64,000 nt of DNA from contig JAFDZV010000009.1 in assembly GCA_018266795.1 (NCBI GenBank), positions 1-64,000 of the forward strand, written 5' to 3'. This document shows, one piece after another, positions 43,721-52,401 of the stretch; the stretch's first letter is position 1; each line of letters starts with the position of its first letter. Below the pieces are notes generated by a model. That model was not told the DNA's origin. It did no database searches and was given only the letters and a program-made list of their open reading frames with translations. A program made the position numbers and the translations under genes. Source of the stretch: Bacteroidota bacterium (GTDB taxonomy: Bacteria; Bacteroidota; Ignavibacteria; OLB7).

Positions 43721-45766
43721 TTACTCCACCATCGCCTTCAGCAATGCGTCGCGTGCATCGAGATAATACTGGATGTCGATTCGCGTAGCCATATCGTCAG
43801 AGAGATCGATGAGTTGGCGGCGGCAGGCAACGGGAACAAGAAGCGCCGTTGCGCCTTTCTCCACGGCGATCTCCGCCATGGCCACGGGGTTGTGGAGAGG
43901 TTCGATGGAGCCTCCAAGATTGATTTCACCCACCACGATCAGCCCGCCGCGCACACTCTTTCGCAGCAATGATGTGCAGAGCGCGATCAGCCCTGCCATA
44001 CCGAGCTTTGCGCCGGACTTCCCGGCATCGAACGCGCGGAGCTGCGCAGTGAACTCATGGCGGCGGGGATCCTTGTCGCCCACCAGATGCGCTCCCCGAG
44101 CATAGAGATTCTGTTCGGCGTAGCTCATGCTCTCGCGAAATGCCGGCGGGATGGGCTTGTTCAGGATCTTCAACCCCGAACCCGGCCCTGCATTTACTTC
44201 GATGCGATAGAGGCCCGGGTTCTCCTCCACTCCACCGGGACTTATCGCCCAGACCTGCCCGGGCTCCAGCGGATCGCCTCCGATGCTGTTCTCGCTCTGA
44301 AGCTCCGGTGTGGCAACGAACTTCTCCACGCCTTCGGCGCCCAGCACATAGCTGAAATGCGTGTTGCGGAATTCTGCCGCGCCGATCCGCTTCTGTTGCT
44401 CCTTCACGCGACGCCGAGCTTCCAGCGCGATCCGAACGGCCCACTCCAGATCTTCATCGGAAACATCCTGGGAGAGATCGGGATAGATGAGCTTCAGCAG
44501 GCCGCTCACCGTTTTGTTGACGGCATTGGTATCCCGCCCGGAGAGCGCACCGCCGAAGAAGACGCGATTCTGAAGCTGGCTCACACGGCTTTGATTCCGG
44601 AGCTGGCTCCAGCATTCGGAGAGGAAATCGCTCACCAGACCGAAATGATCGGTCAGCAGTTCCTTGCCGATCTTCGGCACGTCCCAGCCCGGCAGGAACG
44701 CGTGAATACGATCCATGAATGCCGTATCGTCGCGCATTTCGGGCGGCATGGGGCCGAAGAGATGCCCAACACGCTGCTGGTGCTCCACATCAACATCGAA
44801 ATTGCCAACAAGCACGATGCTGCCGTCGGCACGAATATTCTCCTTGCCGCGGCTGAACTCGCCGGACTCCATGTAGCCCTTCATGATGTTGACGCCATCC
44901 TTCTGGTCGAAGGAGATGCCGGACACCTCGTCGAAGCAGACAACATCGTACTGGCAGACAAGACCACGCTGTCCGCTGGCATTGTTGACGAACATCTGCG
45001 CAACCGATGCCTTGCCGCCGGAAATCAGATGCGAGTAAGGCGAGACCTGCTGGAAGAGATGGCTTTTCCCCGTGCCGCGCGGCCCCAGTTCCACGAGGTT
45101 GTAGTTCCGCTCCACAAAGGGGACCATGCGAAGCAGGAATGCATTCTTCTGCCGCACCGATAATCCCTCGGGCTCGATGCCGGTGGAGCGCAGAAGCAGG
45201 CTGATCCAATCCTCCGTTGAAAAAGCCTTCCGCGCCCGGGCCAGCGTATCCAGTACATCACGCTGCGACAGCTGAATTTCACGGAGCGCATCCACACCGA
45301 AGGGGCGCCCGTTCTTTTCCTGTGCAACGATTGCATCATAACCCAGTGTGATCTCCGCATAGAATCCGCCGGTGAGCATCCGTTCATGCCGGCTCACAAG
45401 TTCCGCCTCGATGCGCGCATCGCGCAGGCGCAGGCTGGGAATGGTGGCAAGGTAGGAATCACTCTTCGCATCCAGCCGCGCGGTAATCAGATCAATGACC
45501 TTGACGCTTCCCTGTTCGCGCGCACGCGACTTCAGAAGCTCCTCCTCCCCGGCCTTCACGGTGCGATCGTGAAGCTGCCGCTGCACAATCTCCAGCCCTT
45601 CCCTGATCTCATCCTGCACCGTACTTGCGCAATAGCGTCCAAGCAGAAACTCCACCACATAGGTCGGCACCGGGAATTGCCTGCTGAATTGGCGAACCAG
45701 GTCCTTGCGTACCAGATACCCCTCCAGTACGGAGGCTGCCTGTGTGTCGATCGTGTCCATTTCCAT
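43721..45766 (-). CDS. brxL: BREX protein BrxL (AAA+ / Lon-like)
   Basis: 681 residues, the normal BrxL length. N-terminal BrxL-specific region, then an AAA+ module with Walker A GPRGTGKSHLFQQVSPYS (near residue 230) and Walker B VVCFDEVSGISFDQKDG, then a Lon-like C-terminal domain (residues ~580-681). BrxL is the type 1 BREX ring ATPase that acts with PglZ and PglX in phage restriction. By eye the Lon Ser/Lys dyad is not conserved (Ser position occupied in a GAKLGMAG segment), so protease activity is doubtful. The ATG overlaps the pglZ stop (TGATG), giving translational coupling; a GTG one codon earlier is also possible. Last gene of the operon. Confidence 0.9.
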   Translation of the reverse strand: MEMDTIDTQAASVLEGYLVRKDLVRQFSRQFPVPTYVVEFLLGRYCASTVQDEIREGLEIVQRQLHDRTVKAGEEELLKSRAREQGSVKVIDLITARLDAKSDSYLATIPSLRLRDARIEAELVSRHERMLTGGFYAEITLGYDAIVAQEKNGRPFGVDALREIQLSQRDVLDTLARARKAFSTEDWISLLLRSTGIEPEGLSVRQKNAFLLRMVPFVERNYNLVELGPRGTGKSHLFQQVSPYSHLISGGKASVAQMFVNNASGQRGLVCQYDVVCFDEVSGISFDQKDGVNIMKGYMESGEFSRGKENIRADGSIVLVGNFDVDVEHQQRVGHLFGPMPPEMRDDTAFMDRIHAFLPGWDVPKIGKELLTDHFGLVSDFLSECWSQLRNQSRVSQLQNRVFFGGALSGRDTNAVNKTVSGLLKLIYPDLSQDVSDEDLEWAVRIALEARRRVKEQQKRIGAAEFRNTHFSYVLGAEGVEKFVATPELQSENSIGGDPLEPGQVWAISPGGVEENPGLYRIEVNAGPGSGLKILNKPIPPAFRESMSYAEQNLYARGAHLVGDKDPRRHEFTAQLRAFDAGKSGAKLGMAGLIALCTSLLRKSVRGGLIVVGEINLGGSIEPLHNPVAMAEIAVEKGATALLVPVACRRQLIDLSDDMATRIDIQYYLDARDALLKAMVE

Positions 45767-48111
45767 CACGCGCTTCCTCCGCCGATAACCGTTGTAACCT
45801 GTGCCGCGATTCTGTCCCCCTCGCCGAAGAGAACCACGGTTGCTTCGCTCCCCTCCAGGTCCTCATTTTCAACCACGACGGATCCCGTTCCGTCGATCTT
45901 CAACGGCCTGGGGACAACAACAACGCTCGATGCGGCTATTGCCGGCCTCCTGCGAATATCAACCGTCAGGCCCCCAACCGATCCCTCCACAACCACGGTG
46001 CAGCGCAGCCCCCTCCAGACCACATTCGCAATCACAGGCCCGCCGTCCATGGCACCTCCGGTTTCGGATGTCACCATGATCTCCAGGGTAACGCATTCCT
46101 GAAGGCTCAGCCCTCCATGCGCATACTCCATGCCATTACGGAAGCAACTTATCCCGTCCGCCAGAGCGAACTCCACGTCCGGATTCCAGAACCACGGGTA
46201 GAAGCGCTCGTTGGTGACGGCGTCCGCCTTCACTGCAGCGCACCTGCCGCCGCGGCTCTCGGTGAGGACACCCGGCAATTCGATCTTCGCCAGCCCCCCA
46301 GGCATAAGCAGCCAGCCATGATCGGTCACCACATGAACGCTTCTCCAGCCCGCACCAAGCAGCCCCAGAACTCTCTCGCGAATCTCGTTGAGCAGATTCT
46401 CCAGTTGCCTGGCCACCTTCCATCCGCGATTGTGCCCCTCCTGATCGATGTCGCCGAATTCGCACCATGCATTTCCACGCGTGTCGCCGTTATCGGACGG
46501 GCCAAGCACCTGCCAGCCTTCATCACCAAGGAGTTTCTTCAGGTGATATCCCCCCTTGAGCGATTGCCCCGTTGCAGCCACGGAGGGCTCGAAGTCCGCA
46601 TTGGCTTCGGCTCCATGAATTCTCTTCCGCACCGGCGTCACTGCGGGCTTTCCGGTGGCCGTGACCGATGGAAGCGCGGCCCACGTACCGCGCTCTTGAA
46701 CCTCACAGCCCGAGAGCCGGAGTAATTCCACCAGCCGCCGCGCGCAATCGTAGCGAAGGCCGTCAACGAAGAGCAGACATTCGCCGGCATTATAGGAGGC
46801 ATCCGGAGCGCTGCTGATGGAACCACCGGGGTAGGCCGCGCCGTCCACAAGGTGCTGAAGACGCCGCGCCCCCTCCTCCGCCCAGGGAGCATAGAGCTCG
46901 CGGATAACTCCGGTAACCGCCTGAACATCCTGCGGCTTCTCGGCAAGCGCAAGCGCCCTGATTGCGGCATCGTCCGCGCGCCACCCCCTTGTTCGGTATG
47001 CCGCGGCCAACTCCTCCGCACTGGTGCCGCCCAACGGCCGCTGAGTGATCCCCACCATCACGGTCAGATGTTCCATGGCCATCGCCAGCGGCGCTTCACC
47101 GAGTTCGGCCCAGACAAGGGCCCGGCGATCGCCGTGGTCACGCTCCAATTCCTCGAGCTTCGCAACGGCGACCTGCGGCGTCAGCCGTGCCAACGAGACC
47201 AGCCCGGCCCGCAGGAGATCCTCCTGCTCATCGTTCCACTGCGGCCAGCCTCCGTACGCGAGCGCATCGCCGAACAATTCGAAGACAGGCCGCCGGCAAC
47301 GGCGGATCGCCCCGGGAATGTCGGGATAGCGCGCGGGCGCCTCGCAGAATCGGTCCCACACCACCTGCCAAGGTCCCTGATGCGCTGCCAGGCGCGCCAC
47401 GCCCTCCAGCGGGCCCTGCATCTCGGGATTATAACCAAACCTGGATTCGCAGACATTGACGAAGGCGGTCCACTCGTTGTGGCCGCGGCCTGCGGAGAAC
47501 GCCTCCCCACGATCCAGCCACAGCAACAGCTCACGCACCGGATCGCCTGTGACCAACGTGTTGAAGTAGTCGGTATCCAACCGCCTGCCGGCAAGCTGCC
47601 CGGGCTCCTCATCCAACAGCCGGTAGAGCGCCAACTGCATGGCCTCCTTCGTCTCGTTATCCTGCGCAACATCCAGCCCCAGCCCCCCCTGATCTGACTT
47701 CAGGAATGCAAGCAACGTCCAATCCTTTGCGTTGACCTGCGACCAGATGCTCCCTCGATACTGGAGTTCGGCGAGCGCCTTCACGTTGTCCGGGCAGCTC
47801 TCCACGGCACGTAGATCCTGGCGGCCAACGCCCGGGAGATAGATGATGGGGATGTGCCCTTCCGGCAGAGGCATATCCACGAGGGTTCCAGCGATCGCGC
47901 AGCGCAGCCAGATTGCCGGGCCGGTACGCTCCAGCGGCGCATACTCACCCAGCACCAGCAACTCCGGCACGGCTTCGCGCAGGCGGGGAAGCACGGACTC
48001 CCACTGCCGCTCGCGATCGGGCCAGAGAATGCACGCCGGCGCTGCCTGCACGTTGGAATTGTAGGCGGCGGCGGAGCGGACGGAGTGGACGAGGCGTTCG
48101 ATGATGCTCAC
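45766..48111 (-). CDS. pglZ: BREX phosphatase-fold protein PglZ (type B)
   Basis: 781 residues starting with GTG, in GTGA overlap with the HNH gene's stop. The N-terminus (SAAAYNSNVQAAPACILWPD) and overall length match the type B PglZ of type 1 BREX. The alkaline-phosphatase-like core has the metal-site motifs LLFVDGLRYD (near residue 450) and HVVTDHGWLLMPGGL (near 595). PglZ works with BrxL, BrxC and PglX in phage exclusion and host methylation. A 5'-end fragment of a second pglZ lies at ~50600-50698, immediately after the DUF262 gene. Confidence 0.9.
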   Translation of the reverse strand: MSIIERLVHSVRSAAAYNSNVQAAPACILWPDRERQWESVLPRLREAVPELLVLGEYAPLERTGPAIWLRCAIAGTLVDMPLPEGHIPIIYLPGVGRQDLRAVESCPDNVKALAELQYRGSIWSQVNAKDWTLLAFLKSDQGGLGLDVAQDNETKEAMQLALYRLLDEEPGQLAGRRLDTDYFNTLVTGDPVRELLLWLDRGEAFSAGRGHNEWTAFVNVCESRFGYNPEMQGPLEGVARLAAHQGPWQVVWDRFCEAPARYPDIPGAIRRCRRPVFELFGDALAYGGWPQWNDEQEDLLRAGLVSLARLTPQVAVAKLEELERDHGDRRALVWAELGEAPLAMAMEHLTVMVGITQRPLGGTSAEELAAAYRTRGWRADDAAIRALALAEKPQDVQAVTGVIRELYAPWAEEGARRLQHLVDGAAYPGGSISSAPDASYNAGECLLFVDGLRYDCARRLVELLRLSGCEVQERGTWAALPSVTATGKPAVTPVRKRIHGAEANADFEPSVAATGQSLKGGYHLKKLLGDEGWQVLGPSDNGDTRGNAWCEFGDIDQEGHNRGWKVARQLENLLNEIRERVLGLLGAGWRSVHVVTDHGWLLMPGGLAKIELPGVLTESRGGRCAAVKADAVTNERFYPWFWNPDVEFALADGISCFRNGMEYAHGGLSLQECVTLEIMVTSETGGAMDGGPVIANVVWRGLRCTVVVEGSVGGLTVDIRRRPAIAASSVVVVPRPLKIDGTGSVVVENEDLEGSEATVVLFGEGDRIAAQVTTVIGGGSA

Positions 48112-48707
48112 AGCAAACCTTGGCGTTGTGCTTCCATCCAGACAAAGGGCGAAATTGTACGAAGGTACTCGGGCTTGTACATTTCATCGAGATAGAGTTG
48201 AAAGTGCCGCGCACGCATCTCGCGATTCCCCGGATCATCCAGCCCGAGCCGGTCGATCGTCCTCTGTACACTCGAGTGTCTATCTTTCGGCAGGCCAGGA
48301 TTCGGATAGATCGCACCGCTCACGAGTTCCAGACGGAACCAGCCGTTGCCGATCTCGAACGGATCGAGAACATCGTCGTAGGCCCGTTTGCGGCTGTTCA
48401 TCGTACTGCAGGCGAGCCGGAAATTGCTCCATTCATAGGCCTCTCCTGCCAGGGTGGACTTGGCAATGAAGTGATCCACTGAGCCGGCACCGATGGCACG
48501 CTCAAAATATACGCAAAGATACGCGCATACCCCGTTGTATGATCGATAGAGATCGTCCAGACAATCTCTCCAGTAGGAATTGATTTCTGTTTTCGGCGGC
48601 AATGGTTTGGCAAGCGCGATCTTCCTGCTCTTCAGATGCTTCAGCCCTTTTGCGCGAACCTTGGCGTCGAAATGCTTCGGTTCCGGTTGCTCCTCGACGT
48701 GTATCAT
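48108..48707 (-). CDS. PtuB-like HNH endonuclease
   Basis: 199 residues. The HNH core reads YNGVCAYLCVYFE, then SVDHFIAKST, then WSNFRLACSTMNSRKR, i.e. the first His in a D-H pair, the central Asn and the later N-x-R-K segment of the PtuB/TIGR02646-like family. In Septu systems such a nuclease is paired with a PtuA-type ATPase, encoded just upstream with a 4-bp overlap. The stop overlaps the GTG of pglZ by 4 bp, so the cassette is embedded in the BREX operon. The only metal-ligand-like Cys are in the CAYLC segment, less complete than in classical HNH zinc sites. Confidence 0.75.
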   Translation of the reverse strand: MIHVEEQPEPKHFDAKVRAKGLKHLKSRKIALAKPLPPKTEINSYWRDCLDDLYRSYNGVCAYLCVYFERAIGAGSVDHFIAKSTLAGEAYEWSNFRLACSTMNSRKRAYDDVLDPFEIGNGWFRLELVSGAIYPNPGLPKDRHSSVQRTIDRLGLDDPGNREMRARHFQLYLDEMYKPEYLRTISPFVWMEAQRQGLL

Positions 48708-50362
48708 GACATCCCTCCCTGCTGCCTGCCTCCCCTGCGGCTGTTCGTCTTCCGGCCACGAGTTGTTCTTTTGGCCGGTTCCCCCTTCTTCCGTGGCCGC
48801 CCGCGCCGTTTGGCTGCCGGGGTCGCAACGGTGGAGACGCCCTGTTCTTTCCGGGGACGACCACGCCGTTTGGCTGCTGGCGCTGCACCTGTGGAGACCT
48901 CCTGTTCTTTGCGGGGACGGCCGCGATGTTTGGCCGCCGGCGCCACGACTTCGACGACCTCTGCCTCATGGCGCGATCGCCCACGGCGCTTAACGTCCGG
49001 TTGCGGTTCTGTGCCCACTCCCTTTGCCGTACGTTTCTCCCTCCCCGGCGGCGGCCACTGGTTCATTGGGGCCAGCCACCCCTTCTTCTCCGCAACGAAG
49101 CGCCATCGAACCCAGAATGGATCCACGTCGCTCAGGACCTCCCGCAACTGCCTGTCCACATACTGCGCCTGCCTCCGGCTGAAGTCCGGATTCTGCATGG
49201 CCTGTGTGGCGGCATCGAGGACCCGTTCCGCTTCCAGGGAGCGCGCGCTCCGCATATCGAACGCATCGCTCATCAGCCAGCCGGACGCGTCGCCGTGGCG
49301 TACGAAGGGCCGCCGCGTCAGTTGGACCTTGGGCGCCTCCCGTTCGCTGCCAACGATATCCAGATCGAACCATGCATCAGTCTCCGAATTGAAGAAGGGC
49401 TCCACGGATGCAAGAACCAGCGGCGAATGCGTGGCGGCGACGATCTGCACCGTGGCATCCGCAGCAAGCTCCTTCATCACATCGAGCAACGCCTTCACGA
49501 TCCGCCGCTGCCACTTGGGATGCAGATGCGCCTCGATCTCATCGATCAGAAAGATGACCTGCCCGGTCGTCGGCTCGCCGAGAAGATTGCTGGCCCGAAC
49601 GTGTTCCTCCCACGACCAGACCAGCAGATAGGCGAGCGCCAGGATGCGCCGCATCCCGGCCGATGCGTGCACCACCGGCACCTCCTGACCGTAGGCCATC
49701 TTCAACGTCGGGATATCACGCGAATCATCCAGGCTGATGCGCGTCAACAGGCCCGGCTCGATCTGTTCATCGTCAGACGGCGAGAGCGACCGCAGCACCG
49801 CCTTGAAGCGGCGAAACGCCTCCCCCTTTTCCTTCTGCCAGCCCGCCCAGTCCACAATCAGGCCGTTGCAGAGTTGCCGCCCGTCCTCGCCGCGCAGGCC
49901 GTCCCACACCTCGGCGGGACTGAAGACGTATGCCGGCGGACGATCCTGAACATCCACGTCCCCCTTCTTTCGCCAGTAATTCCGGGCAGGATCCCAGACG
50001 GCGAAGCTGCCGTCCACCTGCGCATAGAGAACAAGCCCGGGATTCGTCGGACGCCCGGCCTGCCCGGTCCACGATTGGGTTCTGCGATCGAATTCACTGG
50101 TATAGTTTTTCGACCTGCTCTTTCCAGTGAACTCGAAGGTAATGGCGGCCTCCGCATCACCGTTGGGCCTGGCCATCAATCCGGCGGGAAGATTTCTGTT
50201 CACCTCCGCCGGCCACCGGCGCGTAACGGCCCACCACGCGATATCCAGCAGGAACGTCTTGCCCAGGCCGTTATCTCCCGTGAGCAGGTTGAGTCGCTCC
50301 CCGAGGTCCATCTCCATTTGCGACGCCGGACCGACGTTCGTGAGTTCAAGATGTACAAGCAT
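48704..50362 (-). CDS. PtuA-like AAA ATPase with AT-hook tail
   Basis: 552 residues from the ATG at 50362, which has an ideal GGAGG 6 nt upstream. The longer frame is an artefact of the pglX fragment upstream. Walker A LTGDNGLGKTFLLD lies near residue 30. The ABC-type signature region HASAGMRRILALAYLL and Walker B VIFLIDEIEAHLHP follow, then IVAATHSP: an OLD/RecF-like ABC ATPase. The final ~85 residues carry three near-identical RGRPRK AT-hooks in 20-residue repeats, plus an Arg/Lys-rich end. Overlaps the HNH gene (ATGA). In Septu the ATPase controls nuclease activity; the AT-hook tail is an added DNA-binding element. Confidence 0.8.
   Translation of the reverse strand: MLVHLELTNVGPASQMEMDLGERLNLLTGDNGLGKTFLLDIAWWAVTRRWPAEVNRNLPAGLMARPNGDAEAAITFEFTGKSRSKNYTSEFDRRTQSWTGQAGRPTNPGLVLYAQVDGSFAVWDPARNYWRKKGDVDVQDRPPAYVFSPAEVWDGLRGEDGRQLCNGLIVDWAGWQKEKGEAFRRFKAVLRSLSPSDDEQIEPGLLTRISLDDSRDIPTLKMAYGQEVPVVHASAGMRRILALAYLLVWSWEEHVRASNLLGEPTTGQVIFLIDEIEAHLHPKWQRRIVKALLDVMKELAADATVQIVAATHSPLVLASVEPFFNSETDAWFDLDIVGSEREAPKVQLTRRPFVRHGDASGWLMSDAFDMRSARSLEAERVLDAATQAMQNPDFSRRQAQYVDRQLREVLSDVDPFWVRWRFVAEKKGWLAPMNQWPPPGREKRTAKGVGTEPQPDVKRRGRSRHEAEVVEVVAPAAKHRGRPRKEQEVSTGAAPAAKRRGRPRKEQGVSTVATPAAKRRGRPRKKGEPAKRTTRGRKTNSRRGGRQQGGMS
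48781..48960 (-). repeat. Three 60-bp tandem repeats encoding AT-hooks
   Basis: Three consecutive 60-bp units (48781-48840, 48841-48900, 48901-48960), diverged but aligned, each encoding a RGRPRK-type AT-hook and a linker. Because 60 bp is 20 codons, unit number could vary without frameshift. Confidence 0.8.
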
Positions 50363-50383
50363 TACGAGCCTCCACATGTTCCC

Positions 50384-50507
50384 CGAGCCTCCCGCTTCTC
50401 CGCGAGGCTCAGATGATGATCGTTGATTCGATCTCCCAAGAAACAGATCATACCACGGCGCAGGTTCTACATCCTTGCCGCAATCCTTCTCCCACTCGAG
50501 GTTCGGC
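50384..50507 (-). pseudogene. Remnant of a second pglX 3' end
   Basis: This 124-bp stretch matches the real pglX 3' region at 52415-52537 with about 11 mismatches and one inserted base by manual alignment (roughly 90%). Translated, it gives NLEWEKDCGKDVEPAPWYDLFLG against NIKWEKDRGKDVESAPWYHLFLG in pglX; the insertion then shifts the frame. It lies directly upstream of the PtuA-like gene. Confidence 0.85.
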
Positions 50508-50599
50508 GGCTTGTGAGCCTGCATCACTGCACGAAGACATCACAGGGTATCCCCGATGCGGGGATTTGCAACAGCATGAGCGCGGCGTTCGCAGCGATT

Positions 50600-50698
50600 G
50601 CTACCGCTCCCCATCGAACCGGAGAACGTGGAACCACGCCGCCTGCACATTGGAATTGCAGGCGGCGCGGAACGGACAAGGCGCTCGATGATGGTCAC
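50600..50698 (-). pseudogene. Remnant of a second pglZ 5' end
   Basis: Matches the pglZ start region at 48003-48111, beginning with the same GTG, then an ATCATCGAGCG-like stretch, followed by small deletions that break the frame. Its GTG overlaps the stop of the DUF262 gene as GTGA, exactly as the real pglZ overlaps the HNH gene. About 90 bp of unassigned sequence (50508-50599), including a 7-bp hairpin near 50545, separates it from the pglX remnant. Confidence 0.8.
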
Positions 50699-52392
50699 GT
50701 AACAGCGAGCTTCCACTTATCAACAAGCACGTCAAGCAATTGCTGCTGCCGATTGCGAATAACCTGCGGCGTCCATTCGGGCGCGGCCAGGACCTGCGTG
50801 GTCAAGGCATACGACGAAACTCCGTCCCTCCCCGCGAAGTACACCTTCTTCTTGCGTTCAAAATCGAAATCCTGAGCCGAGGAATTCTTTCTCTTCGCCA
50901 ACGGTACAAGGTTAGCAAGACGATGAACCCATTCCCAGCGCTCATCCTTGTCGGGCCAGGGCTTAGCCCAGGGGCTTTTGGCAGTCACCGTTTGCGGAAG
51001 CACATGCTCGATGGTGAGGACGGTTGGATCGTACGTTGCCGCTCCATCGGCCAGAAACGAATCGAGACGCAGGATGAGATAGTTCCGGCGACGCGGGGTC
51101 ATCCAGTATATCTTACCGTCAAGTGCCGTTTGCATTTCCCTCTTTTCGGCATCGGTCAATTCGATCGCATCAGGTGCTGTCCGAAGATCGGAGACGTTCT
51201 GCAGGGCAGCAATCACCTCCGCATATCGCTCGATTCGGTAGTTGACATTTTTGGCACATAGATGCATACAGGCCGCAAGGCGTTCCAACTTCGTCAAGAA
51301 CCACAGCGCGTATTCCGAGCTCCCCTTCAATTGCGACAATAAGAGCATAGCTGGCGGTATCCAATCCGAGTTATCAATGCGATTAAGCCATTTCAACAAC
51401 TCATTGGCCTTATGCCCGTCCGCAGTCGAAGACGACTCATACTGAGCCGTCTTTACCGCTTGGTAAGCGGCCGAATAGGGCTCAAGTATTTCCTCTATCA
51501 ATTTCTCCGAGGAGTCAACCTGACTCATTACACTCGCCCGGAATTCCTCTAACAACGACTTCTTAGCCTTCTCCCGCGTGTACACCATACGAATGTGACC
51601 GAATAAATCATTGAAGCCAGCCCTGCCTGTCTGAATCTCCATTACTTCCCATCGATCTGTGTAGGCATCCTGATCCTCCTCCTGGATCTTCCCGATCACG
51701 TCAGCCTTGACAATATCGATAGGGAGAAGATCCAATCCCCGACTGTTCATCACCGAGAAGACACGAAAGGCGGACTTCTGACTCGGCGTCGAGACGGCTA
51801 CAAGGAAGCAACGTTGCACTAAAAATGCACCGAATTTGCATAGCTCGATCTCGTTGCCTGAGAATACTTCCTCAAGACGCCTCAGTAGAAGTCTACTGTT
51901 CGATTGAATATTACGCTGCGCTTCGTTCGCCAGAGTGACCGGGTCAATTTCCAGCAATTTCACGAACTCGAGGCTTTGCACATTCGAAGCAAAGAATGCT
52001 CGATCTCTTTCACGTAACGAAAGCCTGGGTTTGGGTCGCAATCCCTGAGATGCACTACCTCGCTCACGAACATAGCTGTCGAAGTCGTACCGAAGATCTC
52101 CCGAGAATAACGAGGTAAGAGCAGCTAACAATATCGTCAATGTAGTCAGTCGTTGCTGGCCATCGATCACCTCAGCCTCCGGCCTCCCTTCTTCCTTGAT
52201 CAGGACGATACTCCCAAGAAAATACCCCTCTTCCTGTTCGTTCTGATAGAAATCATAGAGATCGTCGAACAATTCACCGGCCTCATCCTCGGTCCACGCA
52301 TACGGCCGCTGGTACGATGGAATCGTGTAATCGAAATCGGAGCTGAAAATCTTCGCGAGCGGATACTCCGCTCCGGCAATGTTCTTACTCAT
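50695..52392 (-). CDS. DUF262/DUF1524 GmrSD-like (BrxU-like) nuclease
   Basis: 565 residues. N-terminal DUF262: IPSYQRPYAWTEDEAGELFDDL, GYFLGSIVLI, then the invariant DGQQRLTTL (residue ~75). C-terminal DUF1524: TIEHVLPQ followed by LANLVPLAKRKNSS, an HNH-type His-Asn pair. This is the layout of GmrSD/BrxU type IV restriction enzymes, which cut modified phage DNA and are often carried between pglX and pglZ in BREX. Base composition is clearly poorer in GC than the neighbours (lines counted near 51.5 and 52.1 kb give about 47%), pointing to separate acquisition. It starts 9 bp after pglX and ends in GTGA overlapping the pglZ remnant. Confidence 0.8.
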   Translation of the reverse strand: MSKNIAGAEYPLAKIFSSDFDYTIPSYQRPYAWTEDEAGELFDDLYDFYQNEQEEGYFLGSIVLIKEEGRPEAEVIDGQQRLTTLTILLAALTSLFSGDLRYDFDSYVRERGSASQGLRPKPRLSLRERDRAFFASNVQSLEFVKLLEIDPVTLANEAQRNIQSNSRLLLRRLEEVFSGNEIELCKFGAFLVQRCFLVAVSTPSQKSAFRVFSVMNSRGLDLLPIDIVKADVIGKIQEEDQDAYTDRWEVMEIQTGRAGFNDLFGHIRMVYTREKAKKSLLEEFRASVMSQVDSSEKLIEEILEPYSAAYQAVKTAQYESSSTADGHKANELLKWLNRIDNSDWIPPAMLLLSQLKGSSEYALWFLTKLERLAACMHLCAKNVNYRIERYAEVIAALQNVSDLRTAPDAIELTDAEKREMQTALDGKIYWMTPRRRNYLILRLDSFLADGAATYDPTVLTIEHVLPQTVTAKSPWAKPWPDKDERWEWVHRLANLVPLAKRKNSSAQDFDFERKKKVYFAGRDGVSSYALTTQVLAAPEWTPQVIRNRQQQLLDVLVDKWKLAVT

Positions 52393-52401
52393 TGTTCACC
52401 C

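Noticed and set aside
48781..48960. 60-bp regular repeats considered as a CRISPR-like array
   Set aside because: The units are contiguous, have no spacers and are coding for AT-hooks.
50363..50527. N-terminal extension of the PtuA-like ATPase
   Set aside because: This sequence is the frameshifted remnant of a pglX 3' end; a well-placed GGAGG and ATG lie after it.
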